From Porphyromonadaceae bacterium (GTDB taxonomy: Bacteria > Bacteroidota > Bacteroidia > Bacteroidales > CAMTPD01), in NCBI GenBank assembly GCA_003447595.1, contig DLYT01000034.1, positions 8,015 through 19,181 of the forward strand: a stretch of 11,167 nt of DNA, written 5' to 3'. Position numbers and translations under genes: made by a program. The notes under the pieces are model-generated. The model saw nothing but the letters and a program-made list of their open reading frames with translations, had not been told where the DNA came from and ran no database searches. Shown in pieces: positions 1-8,681 of this stretch. How positions within the stretch are numbered: the stretch's first letter is position 1; the number at the start of each line of letters is the position of its first letter.

Positions 1-740
1 TTCTTCACGATCAAGTCGTTAAACTCTTTCGGAGTCGACATCAATCCCAAGGTTCGAATCGAAAGCTCCATGGTATTTCCTTCGATACTACCCGATGGAA
101 GCTCCACGTTTTCTTTATCGACCGCATTTTTCACGTCGAGCGGAGTTACTCCGTATCCCGCCATCTTCACAGGATCGAGCCACAAACGCATGGAATAGCG
201 TTTTGCTCCCCATAAGTCTACGGCACTAACGTCGGAGATCGTTTGCAAACGCTCCTTTACGGTAAGTTCGGCAATTTCGGTCAGTTCGAGTAGCGAACGC
301 GATTCGCTTGCAAGAGAAATACGAATAATCGGGTCAGAGTCAGCATCAGCCTTCGAAACGGTAGGCGGGTCACAGTCGCGCGGTAAGAAACGTTGCGCAC
401 GCGAAACCTTATCACGTACGTCATTGGCCGCACGCTCCATGTCTACTTCGAGTTCAAACTCTACCGTGATGCGGGAACTACCCTGACTACTCACACTCGA
501 AAGCGAGCGAATTCCGGGGATCCCGTTGATATTTTGTTCGAGCGGCTCGGTAATCTGATTCATGATTACATCGGCATTGGCCCCCGGATACGATACATTC
601 ACCGAGATAATCGGTTTATCCACACTCGGATATTCACGTACCCCCAGCGAAGTGTAACCGATAAAACCAAATAGCATAATGATGAGCATCAACACCGTGG
701 CAAATACCGGCCGGCGGATACTTAATTCAGAAATATTCAT
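1..740 (-). CDS. RND efflux permease, N-terminal part (HAE1/AcrB family)
   Basis: Inner-membrane subunit of a tripartite proton-driven efflux pump that exports drugs or other amphiphiles. The start ATG is the complement of 738-740; 246 residues are present of a usual ~1030-1050, and the reading frame leaves the window open at its left edge. Visible features are an N-terminal arginine pair followed by proline (R9-R10-P11), a first membrane helix at about residues 12-32, then the first porter subdomain with GVREYPSVDKP (33-43), SYPGA (50-54), EPLEQNINGI (65-74) and later RYSMRLWLDP (181-190) and YGVTPLDV (196-203). These match the AcrB blocks QYP, SYPGA, IEQNMNGI and AMRIWMNP. It starts 19 bp after the adaptor gene stop, so the two are surely cotranscribed. 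Family assignment is firm from recognised motifs; substrate is unknown. Confidence 0.95.
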   Translation of the reverse strand, partial: MNISELSIRRPVFATVLMLIIMLFGFIGYTSLGVREYPSVDKPIISVNVSYPGANADVIMNQITEPLEQNINGIPGIRSLSSVSSQGSSRITVEFELEVDMERAANDVRDKVSRAQRFLPRDCDPPTVSKADADSDPIIRISLASESRSLLELTEIAELTVKERLQTISDVSAVDLWGAKRYSMRLWLDPVKMAGYGVTPLDVKNAVDKENVELPSGSIEGNTMELSIRTLGLMSTPKEFNDLIVK

Positions 741-759
741 ACGATTCTGGTGCTACGGG

Positions 760-1857
760 TTAGTTAATTCGATCCAAGATAACGGGCATACTTTTGCGAA
801 GTTGCATGACCCCACTGGTAAGCAAGGTATCACCCGGAAGCAAACCGTCGATGATTTGAATACGCGACTCGGTACGAATACCTGTTTTTACTTCTACCGG
901 ATTGGCCTTTCCATTGTTGTAAACGTACACAATTTCTTTACCCATTTCAGGTATCAAAGCTTCGCTCGGAATGGTAAGTGCATTCGGAATCTCCTTCATA
1001 TTGATCTCGATGCCCGCATAGCGTCCGGCTTGCAGTTCGCGATTGGTATTCGGGTACAAAGCACGCGCTTTTACCGTACGGGTACTTGGATCTATTTTCG
1101 ACTCCACCGCATATACTTTGGCAGTCATTGGTTCCAAGATGCCGCCAATTCTAAAAGTAACATCCGTGCCGTTTTTGATGATTCCCGCATAGCGTTCGGG
1201 AAAAGAGAAGTCTATTTTCATCGGAGAGATACGAGTAAGCTTTGCAATCACGGTATTAGGCGATGCATAAGTACCTTCACTCACCGTACGGAGGCCGATC
1301 ACACCGTCGAAGGGAGCACGCAATTCGGTTTGTGCCAAGTTGGCTTTAACCAGATCAATATCTGCTTCCAGTTTTTCGAGTTCGGTTGTTACTTGCTCAT
1401 AGGCTTCCTGACTTACGGCATCTTTTGCCAATAACGTTTTCTGACGGTAAACGCGCTCTTTGGCGAGCGGCAACTGTGCCTCTAGTTTGCGAAGTTGTGC
1501 TTGTAGTGGTTTGTCATTCACTTTGGCAAGTAGCTCATTTTTGTGAACGCTACTACCTTCGGTAAAAAAGATGTCGGTAATCTTTCCCGAGGTTTCAAAC
1601 GTGAGGTCAACCTCTTCATCGGGCAGTGTACTACCTGTACTTTTAATGTTTTCGGATAGAGCGCTGAATTTTAGGATCTCAGCATTCACATTCAATGCTC
1701 TACTCGCTTTGCCTCCGGAAGGAGCAGATGCCACAGGTTTGTCCACTTTTGTCCCATCACTGTTGTTCCAATCCAGCTTGGGATAGATTGCCATTCCGGC
1801 AATTAATAGGCCTATTGCGCCAAACAACGACCATTTAACTTTTTTATTCATATGCAT
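760..1857 (-). CDS. Efflux RND transporter periplasmic adaptor (HlyD/AcrA family)
   Basis: Periplasmic adaptor (membrane fusion protein) that links the inner-membrane RND permease to an outer-membrane channel. At 365 residues it has normal family length. Residues 9-26 form a membrane anchor; there is no lipobox cysteine, so it is probably anchored by this helix rather than by lipid. Two half-lipoyl segments (about 82-115 and 178-208) flank a short charged alpha-hairpin (about 116-177). The second half-lipoyl carries the family signature RAPFDGVIGLRTVSEGTY (180-197). A beta-barrel domain (about 212-285) and a membrane-proximal domain follow. The start is ATG at 1857, but an in-frame ATG two codons on (1851) is equally plausible; neither has a Shine-Dalgarno. 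It is the first gene of the operon, with the permease 19 bp downstream, and is transcribed divergently from dnaE. No local regulator gene is visible. Confidence 0.95.
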   Translation of the reverse strand: MHMNKKVKWSLFGAIGLLIAGMAIYPKLDWNNSDGTKVDKPVASAPSGGKASRALNVNAEILKFSALSENIKSTGSTLPDEEVDLTFETSGKITDIFFTEGSSVHKNELLAKVNDKPLQAQLRKLEAQLPLAKERVYRQKTLLAKDAVSQEAYEQVTTELEKLEADIDLVKANLAQTELRAPFDGVIGLRTVSEGTYASPNTVIAKLTRISPMKIDFSFPERYAGIIKNGTDVTFRIGGILEPMTAKVYAVESKIDPSTRTVKARALYPNTNRELQAGRYAGIEINMKEIPNALTIPSEALIPEMGKEIVYVYNNGKANPVEVKTGIRTESRIQIIDGLLPGDTLLTSGVMQLRKSMPVILDRIN

Positions 1858-1872
1858 TTAGACGGATCATAC

Positions 1873-1905
1873 CAAGGTTCTAACCGCAATGCGTTTACAA
1901 CCTTG
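1873..1905. other. Short inverted repeat in the adaptor leader
   Basis: CAAGGTT at 1873-1879 and its exact complement AACCTTG at 1899-1905 are separated by 19 bases. They lie 16-48 bp upstream of the adaptor start. The pair could be an operator for a dimeric repressor or a weak leader hairpin. A 7-bp inverted repeat can arise by chance, so the function is only a suggestion. Confidence 0.25.
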
Positions 1906-2023
1906 ATAGGTTAAAAGTTAAGTTATTTGCGATTAATTGATTTAAGTTAGATGCTTTTCATGTACGAAGGTTTAAAGTAAAAGAAAAAAAATCGATCTCT
2001 CACCGACTTTCCACTTCGAAATG

Positions 2024-2031
2024 TATCTTTG
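2024..2031 (+). promoter_or_regulatory. -7 promoter box of dnaE (TAnnTTTG type)
   Basis: TATCTTTG is an exact match to the Bacteroidota sigma-ABfr -7 consensus TAnnTTTG. Transcription would start near 2037, giving a leader of about 36 nt before dnaE. No good TTTG -33 box is seen at the expected distance, so the assignment rests on the -7 box and its position. The rest of the 215-bp divergent region (1858-2072) holds the likely adaptor promoter, but I found only a near-match (complement of 1913-1920, TAACTTTT). Confidence 0.6.
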
Positions 2032-2072
2032 TATAGAATAAGACGTAAAGAAAAATATCAATTTGCTACTGC

Positions 2073-5000
2073 ATGATGAATCCATTTGTTCACTTACACG
2101 TTCACTCTCAATATTCGTTGCTCGATGGGCAGGCATCAATTTCGGGGCTTGTAGATAAAGCGATAGCCGACGGGATGACCGCCATTGCACTTACCGACCA
2201 TGGTACCATGTTCGGTATCAAAGAGTTTTACAACTACGTAAAAAAGAAAAACAGCAAATATCAGTCTACCATCAGCGATTGCGAAAAAGAGCTGAATGAG
2301 CTGAAAGAGAAAGAACAACTCACCGACGAAGAACAAGAACGTTTCGACAAGCTTCAAGCTAAGATTAAAGAATCGAAAGCAGCCTTGTTTAAACCCATCT
2401 TGGGTTGTGAGTGCTACGTGGCACCAGATCATCGTACCAATAAGGGCGGCCGCGAACATCGTAGCGGAAATCACCTTGTGGTATTGGCAAAAAACAAACA
2501 AGGATATAAAAACCTCATCAAAATCGTATCCTATTCGTGGACCGAAGGCTTCTATGGCCGTCCGCGTATCGACAAAGAACTACTCGAGAAATACAAAGAA
2601 GGACTGATCATTAGTTCGGCTTGCTTGGGTGGAGAGGTTTCGCGTCTCATTATGAAAGGCAATATCGCACAGGCCGAAGAAGTTGTACTGTGGTATAAAA
2701 AGACTTTTGGCGACGATTATTACCTCGAATTGCAACGCCACAAAACATCGGCACCCGATGCCGACCGCACGATTTATCCGAAACAGGAAGAAGTAAACGC
2801 GGTATTAATCGAACTTGCACGCAAACACAATATAAAGCTGATCGCAACCAACGACGTACACTTTGTAAACGACGTAGATGCGGAAGCACACGACCGATTG
2901 ATCTGTCTCAATACCGGTTCGGACTTTGATGATCCCAACCGTATGCGCTATACCAAGCAAGAGTGGTTGAAAACCCGTGCTGAAATAGCCCAGCTTTTTG
3001 CAGACGTTCCGGAAGTCATGACCAATACACAGGAGATTGCCGACAAGGTTGAGTTTTACTCGATCGACAGCAAACCCCTGATGCCCGATTTTCCTATTCC
3101 CGAAGGATTTGTAGATAGTGATGACTACTTACGTTATCTTTCGTATCGTGGAGCTATCAAGAAATACAAACACCGTGTACCGGAAACCTTCTTTGAAGGA
3201 CGTGATGCCGTAACCATGGCAGAGAATCCGACAAAAGAAGAGGTAGAACAGTTTCGCGAAAAACTCGATGAAGAGGTACGCGAGCGTATCGACTTCGAGT
3301 TGGAAACGGTAAAGAAGATGGGATTCCCCGGATACTTCCTCATTGTACAAGACTTCATCGCGGCAGCCCGCAATATGGGGGTGGCAGTAGGGCCGGGTCG
3401 TGGATCCGCAGCCGGATCGGCCGTAGCATTCTGCCTTGGTATTACCGACATCGACCCTATTAAGTACGACTTGCTGTTTGAGCGTTTCCTAAACCCCGAC
3501 CGTATTTCGATGCCCGATATTGATATCGACTTCGATGATGACGGACGTGGAGACGTATTGCGTTGGGTAACCGAAAAGTATGGTAAAGAGCGCGTAGCCC
3601 ATATCATTACCTACGGTACTATGGCAACCAAGTCGGCGATCAAAGACGTGGCACGTGTACAACGTTTGCCGCTTTCGGAGTCGAACCGCTTGGCCAAACT
3701 TGTACCGGATAAGATTCCGGATAAGAAAAAAGTAACCTTGCGTGATGCGATTGCATACGTTCCCGAATTAAAAGAAGCCGCAGAATCGCGAGATCCTGTG
3801 ATGCGTGATACCTTGAAGTATGCGCAAATGCTCGAAGGGAATGTACGTAACACCGGAGTACATGCCTGCGGGGTAATCATCGGTAAAGAAGATATATCGA
3901 ACGTTGTACCGGTAAGTACGGCAAAAGACAAGGAAACCGATCAAGACTTGCTGGTAACCCAATTTGAAGGTTCGGTTATTGAAGAAACAGGTCTGATCAA
4001 GATGGACTTCTTGGGATTGAAAACCCTTTCGATCATCAAAGAAGCCGTAGAAAACGTAAAGCAAACAACGGGAGAAACGATTGATGTAAACACGATATCA
4101 CTCGAAGACCCGAAAACATACGAACTGTATAGTAACGGAAAAACAACCGGAACATTCCAGTTTGAATCCGCGGGGATGCAGAAATACCTGCGCGAACTGC
4201 AACCTTCTACCTTCGAAGACCTTATTGCGATGAATGCGCTTTATCGTCCGGGCCCGATGGAATACATTCCGTCGTTTATTGCCCGTAAGCACGGAGAAGA
4301 AGAGATCAAGTACGACATTCCGATTATGGAACGCTACTTGAAAGATACCTATGGTATTACGGTGTATCAGGAGCAAGTGATGCTCTTGTCTCGTCTGCTT
4401 GCCAACTTTACACGTGGCCAGTCCGACGAGCTTCGTAAGGCGATGGGTAAGAAGATGATTGATAAGATGAACGCCCTAAAGGTGAAATTCCTTGACGGAG
4501 CCAAAGCAAACGGTCACGACGAAAAGACGTTGAACAAGATTTGGGCCGACTGGGAAAAGTTTGCATCCTATGCGTTCAACAAATCGCACGCCACTTGTTA
4601 TTCGTGGGTTGCTTATCAAACAGCTTACTTAAAAGCAAACTATCCGTCAGAATACATGGCGGCCGTACTGAGCCGAAATATCTCGAATATTGCCGATATC
4701 ACGAAGTTTATGGACGAGTGTAAGGCGATGAGTATACAGGTATTGGGCCCTGATGTAAACGAATCGGGACTTAAATTCTCGGTAAACAAAGCCGGCGACA
4801 TTCGTTTCGGACTTGGAGCCATCAAAGGAGTAGGAGAAGGAGCTGTGCAAAACATCCTCGAAGAGCGTCGTAAGAACGGACCGTTCAAAGGACTTTTCGA
4901 CTTTGTAGAGCGTGTCAACCTCAATGCTTGTAACAAGAAGAACATCGAAGCCTTGGCAATTGCCGGAGCATTCGACAACTTCCCGGAAGCCAAACGCGAA

Positions 5001-5810
5001 CAGTTTTTCGGAGAAAACACCAAAGGTGAAACCTTCCTCGAAGTATTGGTTCGTTACGGTAATAAATTTCAAATCGACAAAAACTCGGCATCAAACTCGC
5101 TGTTTGGCGACGATGACTTTGTCGCGATTGCCCGTCCGGACGTTCCGATGGCAGAGAGTTGGAGTGATTTGGAGCGACTAAGCCGCGAAAAAGAGTTGGT
5201 CGGCATCTACTTGAGTGCCCATCCGCTCGACGAATATAAGATTGTATTGACCAACGTGTGTAATACACAAATGATAGAGCTTGCCGATCGTGAAGCATTA
5301 CGCGGTAAAGAGATGTTGCTTGGAGGTATTGTAGACTCGTTTCGAGAGGGGATGACCAAAATGGGCAAACCATACGGTGTTGTAAAGCTCGAAGACTATT
5401 CGGGAAGTGCCGAGATTGCCTTGTTTGGAAACGACTACATCGAATACGCGAAATATTGCAAACCGGGACTTTATCTCTTGATCAACGCAACGGTGCAGCC
5501 GCGACGTTTCAAAGAAAACGAGCTCGACTTCAAGATTGGAGCCATTCGTCTGCTTCCAGATGTAAAAGATCAGTTGATCGAAAAGATAAAAATCATGGTT
5601 TCGATGCATGCGCTCGATGATACGATGATCAATGAACTCGCTACGCTGATCAAGCAAAAACCAGGCAGTACATTGCTCTATTTCACGGTGGTAGATGGTG
5701 AGCGAAACATTAAACTAGACTTCTTTGCGCAAAACAATCGTATATCGGTAGGCAAAGAGCTCATCGAATATATTCGAGAGAATGAGAATCTAGACTTTAA
5801 AATAAACTGA
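2073..5810 (+). CDS. dnaE: DNA polymerase III subunit alpha (replicative polymerase)
   Basis: Catalytic subunit of the replicative C-family DNA polymerase; 1245 residues versus about 1160 in E. coli. Domains in order are as follows. The N-terminal PHP domain spans about 5-290. The palm has GPGRGSAAGS (440-449) and PDIDIDF (481-487), where D482 and D484 correspond to E. coli D401 and D403. The third catalytic aspartate, D645, lies in KMDFLGL, and YRPGP is at 724-728. The helix-hairpin-helix lies near 955-970 and the OB fold at about 1080-1155. A possible clamp-binding sequence SNSLF is at 1007-1011. The PHP domain keeps the metal-binding set (H9, H11, D42-H43, E113, C184, D261, H263) that E. 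coli has lost, and carries a charged, probably coiled-coil insertion at about 57-105. The start may be ATG 2073 or the adjacent ATG 2076. trxA follows in the same direction 76 bp downstream. Confidence 0.98.
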   Translation: MMNPFVHLHVHSQYSLLDGQASISGLVDKAIADGMTAIALTDHGTMFGIKEFYNYVKKKNSKYQSTISDCEKELNELKEKEQLTDEEQERFDKLQAKIKESKAALFKPILGCECYVAPDHRTNKGGREHRSGNHLVVLAKNKQGYKNLIKIVSYSWTEGFYGRPRIDKELLEKYKEGLIISSACLGGEVSRLIMKGNIAQAEEVVLWYKKTFGDDYYLELQRHKTSAPDADRTIYPKQEEVNAVLIELARKHNIKLIATNDVHFVNDVDAEAHDRLICLNTGSDFDDPNRMRYTKQEWLKTRAEIAQLFADVPEVMTNTQEIADKVEFYSIDSKPLMPDFPIPEGFVDSDDYLRYLSYRGAIKKYKHRVPETFFEGRDAVTMAENPTKEEVEQFREKLDEEVRERIDFELETVKKMGFPGYFLIVQDFIAAARNMGVAVGPGRGSAAGSAVAFCLGITDIDPIKYDLLFERFLNPDRISMPDIDIDFDDDGRGDVLRWVTEKYGKERVAHIITYGTMATKSAIKDVARVQRLPLSESNRLAKLVPDKIPDKKKVTLRDAIAYVPELKEAAESRDPVMRDTLKYAQMLEGNVRNTGVHACGVIIGKEDISNVVPVSTAKDKETDQDLLVTQFEGSVIEETGLIKMDFLGLKTLSIIKEAVENVKQTTGETIDVNTISLEDPKTYELYSNGKTTGTFQFESAGMQKYLRELQPSTFEDLIAMNALYRPGPMEYIPSFIARKHGEEEIKYDIPIMERYLKDTYGITVYQEQVMLLSRLLANFTRGQSDELRKAMGKKMIDKMNALKVKFLDGAKANGHDEKTLNKIWADWEKFASYAFNKSHATCYSWVAYQTAYLKANYPSEYMAAVLSRNISNIADITKFMDECKAMSIQVLGPDVNESGLKFSVNKAGDIRFGLGAIKGVGEGAVQNILEERRKNGPFKGLFDFVERVNLNACNKKNIEALAIAGAFDNFPEAKREQFFGENTKGETFLEVLVRYGNKFQIDKNSASNSLFGDDDFVAIARPDVPMAESWSDLERLSREKELVGIYLSAHPLDEYKIVLTNVCNTQMIELADREALRGKEMLLGGIVDSFREGMTKMGKPYGVVKLEDYSGSAEIALFGNDYIEYAKYCKPGLYLLINATVQPRRFKENELDFKIGAIRLLPDVKDQLIEKIKIMVSMHALDDTMINELATLIKQKPGSTLLYFTVVDGERNIKLDFFAQNNRISVGKELIEYIRENENLDFKIN

Positions 5811-5815
5811 TGTTC

Positions 5816-5846
5816 TTGTGAGGAATCGATTGATTTCTTATTTTTG
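5816..5846 (+). promoter_or_regulatory. trxA promoter (-33 TTG, -7 TATTTTTG)
   Basis: TATTTTTG at 5839-5846 matches the Bacteroidota -7 consensus TAnnTTTG exactly. TTG at 5816-5818 lies 20 bp upstream, the usual spacing for the -33 box. The predicted leader is about 35 nt and very AT-rich, as expected where translation starts without a Shine-Dalgarno. The promoter begins just after the dnaE stop, and no terminator is visible between the genes, so trxA may also receive read-through from dnaE. Confidence 0.7.
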
Positions 5847-5886
5847 GAATCGTTTTAAATAACTCAATATTATAATTATTTGAATT

Positions 5887-6201
5887 ATGGCATTACAAAT
5901 TACAGATGCTAACTTCCAAGAATTATTGGAGTCTGGCAAACCTTTAGTGGTTGATTTCTGGGCTGAATGGTGTGGTCCTTGTCGTATGATTTCTCCAATT
6001 ATCGACGAATTGGCAACAGAATATGAAGGTCGTGTAAACATCGGTAAACTTAACGTTGACGAAAACGACGACGTAGTTTCTGAGTTTGGTATCCGTAACA
6101 TTCCTGCGATCCTTTTCTTCAAAGAAGGTAAATTGGTAGACAAACAAATCGGTGCTACACAAAAAGCAAACATCGCTGCTAAAATCGACGCAATTCTTTA
6201 A
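5887..6201 (+). CDS. trxA: Thioredoxin
   Basis: Small cytoplasmic dithiol-disulfide oxidoreductase that reduces protein disulfides and is itself reduced by thioredoxin reductase. At 104 residues it is a complete single thioredoxin fold. The active site is WCGPC (W28 to C32), the buried aspartate is D23, the conserved lysine is K54, and the cis-proline is P73 in NIPAIL. There is no signal peptide, so it is cytosolic rather than a periplasmic disulfide protein. Codon choice is strongly biased (repeated GGT, CGT, AAC, GTT, GAA), unlike the neighbouring receptor genes, as expected for a highly expressed gene. It has its own promoter upstream and a strong hairpin terminator 30 bp downstream. Confidence 0.98.
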   Translation: MALQITDANFQELLESGKPLVVDFWAEWCGPCRMISPIIDELATEYEGRVNIGKLNVDENDDVVSEFGIRNIPAILFFKEGKLVDKQIGATQKANIAAKIDAIL

Positions 6202-6230
6202 TTAGAAGCGCATTAGCAGATCAAATAAAC

Positions 6231-6270
6231 GAGTCCCGCAACCCAATCGAAAGAGAGGTTTGCGGGACTT
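6231..6270. terminator. Hairpin terminator between trxA and the convergent receptor gene
   Basis: AGTCCCGCAA (6232-6241) pairs perfectly with TTGCGGGACT (6260-6269), with a possible extra G-U pair at the base and an 18-nt loop. The stem is GC-rich and is followed by a T-rich stretch on the plus strand (from 6269) and another on the minus strand (about 6230 down to 6222). It sits between converging genes, so it probably ends transcription from both sides: trxA on plus and the receptor on minus. Confidence 0.85.
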
Positions 6271-6293
6271 TGTATTTATATCGGTTACTCTCT

Positions 6294-8558
6294 TTATAAC
6301 GAGATCCCCGACTCTTTAGTATTAATCAGTTTATCAATTCCGATTTTTTTCTTTAGATTCTTGCGAAGTGTATATCTAATCAGAATCCAAGGGTAATATT
6401 GTTTGCTTTGCTTAAGGCATTCTCTATAATTTTCTCCATAAGTATAGAATTCTGCTTTCGACTTCCCTGTCCCATCCATCAACGCAACGGAGACATACAG
6501 CCTATTCGTTATATTATACAGCACTTGTAATTCTGTCTGTAATGTAACTTGTTTGGTTTTCGAAATTGGGGTATACGTACTGTTATATTGCGTAATTCGA
6601 CCGTAAAAATCCCATTTTTTATAAGAAAGCTCAAGTCCTACCATCCAAGTAAAGTTCTTTTTAGCCGAAAAGCCGGTAAAATAATCGACGTTGTGATACG
6701 CGTTGGCATATACTAATGTATTTACTTTATTTATTTTAAAACGATAGTTCGAGAATCCACCGACTGATAGTCTTTTAGATCTACCCATGTTTTTGTAGGT
6801 GCTTATAAAAACATTGTCTTCTGTATATCCGTATGGTTCTACTTTATCTGTATAGAGTGTATAAGACGCTGACGGAGTGATATAAAATCCTGACTTATTG
6901 AATGTGTATGATCCATTTATCCGATGATTTTGAGAAGGAAGTAACATTGGGTTTCCTTTTATGACAACCAAAGAGTCAACTGAAGTATTATAAGGATTCA
7001 GTTGACCTTCCGATGGAGCTTGGTTCGAAAGCGTATAGCCGATTCTGAATGAGTTGTTATTGTTGATCAAATATGTACTACTAGCCGAAATTCTTGGTTT
7101 TACATAACTATTAGAAAAGCCGGCCGATTTGGTCCAGATACCTTCCACACCAACAGATGCCATGTATAATAGATTCTTTATCTTACTACTAAAGTCAGCA
7201 TAAAGGTATTCATCCCATTTTCGGTGATGGAATACAGGATAGTTTTCACTAATTTTGTCAATATGATCGTTCAGATAATTTGTTTTATTCCCAATATTAA
7301 AACCATGATCATCCCAATTCCATGAATAGTTTATATCCAGACTTCCTGATGAGCGATTACTCTTATACTTGTAGATGTTTTCATATATCCAGTCAGGATA
7401 TGTTTCAGTCAATTCATTTTCATTTTTATCACCATTTCGATTAAAGGATAAGGTAGTCTCGAGTATCTTCTTGTCGGTAAAGCGATGCTGATGAAGAAGA
7501 CTTCCGGTAGCAACATACGAGTTATTGCTCCCTTTAGAATTCAATACAAATGGATTGGGAGCTTGTGTGGTATACACTCCGTTGCCCCATCTTTTTCTAT
7601 CGTAGTCTTTTACGATAACATAAAACTTAGATAAGAAGAAGTCTTTTTGTGTAGGTCTCCACTTTAGAAATAAGTCAACATCATATTTTACTCCGTCTTT
7701 TCTATATATCTTGGCGATCTCTTTTCTGTAATTTTCACCTTCTTGTAATTCGTTTTGATCATAATCATCACGATAATTGTAATCTGCACTTGTTCTAAGG
7801 TATACCGAGAATTTTTGATTTCCTACTTCAGAGTAAACAGCTCCAAATCCTTCGCGTAAAGGGATATCATGTCTTGTTGCTGCCTCGAAGTATATATACG
7901 GAGCTGTCTTTGGCTTTAGTTTTATATTGACAATATTGTTTATTCCATCTTTTGCATATCTAGCCGTTACAATGTCCATAACTTCTACAGACTCTATGTC
8001 TTCCGGATTGATCGGTGCAACTCCTGTATTCAAAGCTATTCCATCAATCAATATTTTGGGTGTAGAGCCATCTGCCATCGTAATGCTTTGTAAGGCTTCA
8101 TTTATAATTAACTTGGGGATTTCACGTAACGCCTGATAAGCATTCGTTTTACTCTTAGCCTCCTTCGAAAGGTAGAATATTTCGCCTGTAGCGGTACGCT
8201 TTACCCGCTGACTTTGATCTGCCGTAACCAAGACTTCTTCGAGTTGCACCTCCGATGGAACGAGTGAAAAGTTTGCTTTGATATCTCTGTTGATCGAATA
8301 GTTTTCTTGTAGTGGAGCATAGCCAAACGCACTAATTTGTAGGATGTAATCACCTAAAGGTAAGTTCTTGAATGCAAACTCCCCTTTTTCATTGGTAAAA
8401 CCGGCTGCATGAATGGAGTCATTCACTGCCAACACCACTTGAGCCATATCCAACGGCTCTCTTTTAAGATTACTGATTTTGCCCGAAAAGGAATGCTGCG
8501 CATAAAGAGTGGGCAGAAAGATGATTGATAATAAAACTGTAACAAAGTATGTTCTCAT
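6294..8558 (-). CDS. TonB-dependent-receptor-like outer membrane beta-barrel protein
   Basis: Outer-membrane receptor, probably importing an unknown ligand with energy from TonB. From ATG at 8558 it has 754 residues. A clear signal peptide is at 1-21 (hydrophobic core VTVLLSIIFLPTLYA, cleavage near YA-Q). A carboxypeptidase-regulatory-like beta domain follows (about 22-105). LEEVLVTA (106-113) resembles a TonB box or plug entry. The plug-like segment has KILIDG (168-173) and NNIVNIKLK (207-215), and the rest (about 217-735) alternates as an outer-membrane barrel. The last aromatic strand is followed by a ~20-residue charged tail. An in-frame TTG seven codons upstream (8579) could extend the protein, but it would spoil the signal peptide start, so ATG is preferred. 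There is no SusD partner here. It is a paralogue of the receptor encoded upstream. Confidence 0.85.
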   Translation of the reverse strand: MRTYFVTVLLSIIFLPTLYAQHSFSGKISNLKREPLDMAQVVLAVNDSIHAAGFTNEKGEFAFKNLPLGDYILQISAFGYAPLQENYSINRDIKANFSLVPSEVQLEEVLVTADQSQRVKRTATGEIFYLSKEAKSKTNAYQALREIPKLIINEALQSITMADGSTPKILIDGIALNTGVAPINPEDIESVEVMDIVTARYAKDGINNIVNIKLKPKTAPYIYFEAATRHDIPLREGFGAVYSEVGNQKFSVYLRTSADYNYRDDYDQNELQEGENYRKEIAKIYRKDGVKYDVDLFLKWRPTQKDFFLSKFYVIVKDYDRKRWGNGVYTTQAPNPFVLNSKGSNNSYVATGSLLHQHRFTDKKILETTLSFNRNGDKNENELTETYPDWIYENIYKYKSNRSSGSLDINYSWNWDDHGFNIGNKTNYLNDHIDKISENYPVFHHRKWDEYLYADFSSKIKNLLYMASVGVEGIWTKSAGFSNSYVKPRISASSTYLINNNNSFRIGYTLSNQAPSEGQLNPYNTSVDSLVVIKGNPMLLPSQNHRINGSYTFNKSGFYITPSASYTLYTDKVEPYGYTEDNVFISTYKNMGRSKRLSVGGFSNYRFKINKVNTLVYANAYHNVDYFTGFSAKKNFTWMVGLELSYKKWDFYGRITQYNSTYTPISKTKQVTLQTELQVLYNITNRLYVSVALMDGTGKSKAEFYTYGENYRECLKQSKQYYPWILIRYTLRKNLKKKIGIDKLINTKESGISL

Positions 8559-8673
8559 ATATATTAGGATAAGTTTCAAGGTAAAGAAAGTCAGCTTTCA
8601 TATTAACTATTCTATCTAAGGTACTACAATGGTCTAATATGTAAGGGTTAACCTCTTCTGCTGAATTATAAGC

Positions 8674-8681
8674 CAAACATA
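8674..8681 (-). promoter_or_regulatory. -7 promoter box of the 6294-8558 receptor
   Basis: The minus strand reads TATGTTTG here, an exact TAnnTTTG match. Transcription would begin near 8668, leaving a leader of about 110 nt. No TTTG -33 box is present at the normal distance; that place is filled by the AAT repeat. No better TAnnTTTG match was found between this box and the start codon. Confidence 0.55.

Noticed and set aside
679..1434. A 251-codon plus-strand open frame
   Set aside because: It lies antisense to the efflux adaptor and the permease start, both of which have clear family motifs; its translation has no recognisable domain and is a shadow of their codon usage.
1913..1920. TAACTTTT (minus strand) as the efflux operon promoter
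   Set aside because: It misses the final G of the -7 consensus and has no -33 box at the right distance, so it was not listed as a feature.
8559..8579. TTG start extending the receptor by seven codons
   Set aside because: The ATG at 8558 gives a standard signal peptide directly (MRT followed by a hydrophobic core), so the TTG extension is not needed.
8470..8676. A 68-codon minus-strand frame across the receptor start and leader
   Set aside because: It starts at a TTG within the predicted leader and overlaps the receptor signal peptide in another frame; nothing supports it as a gene.
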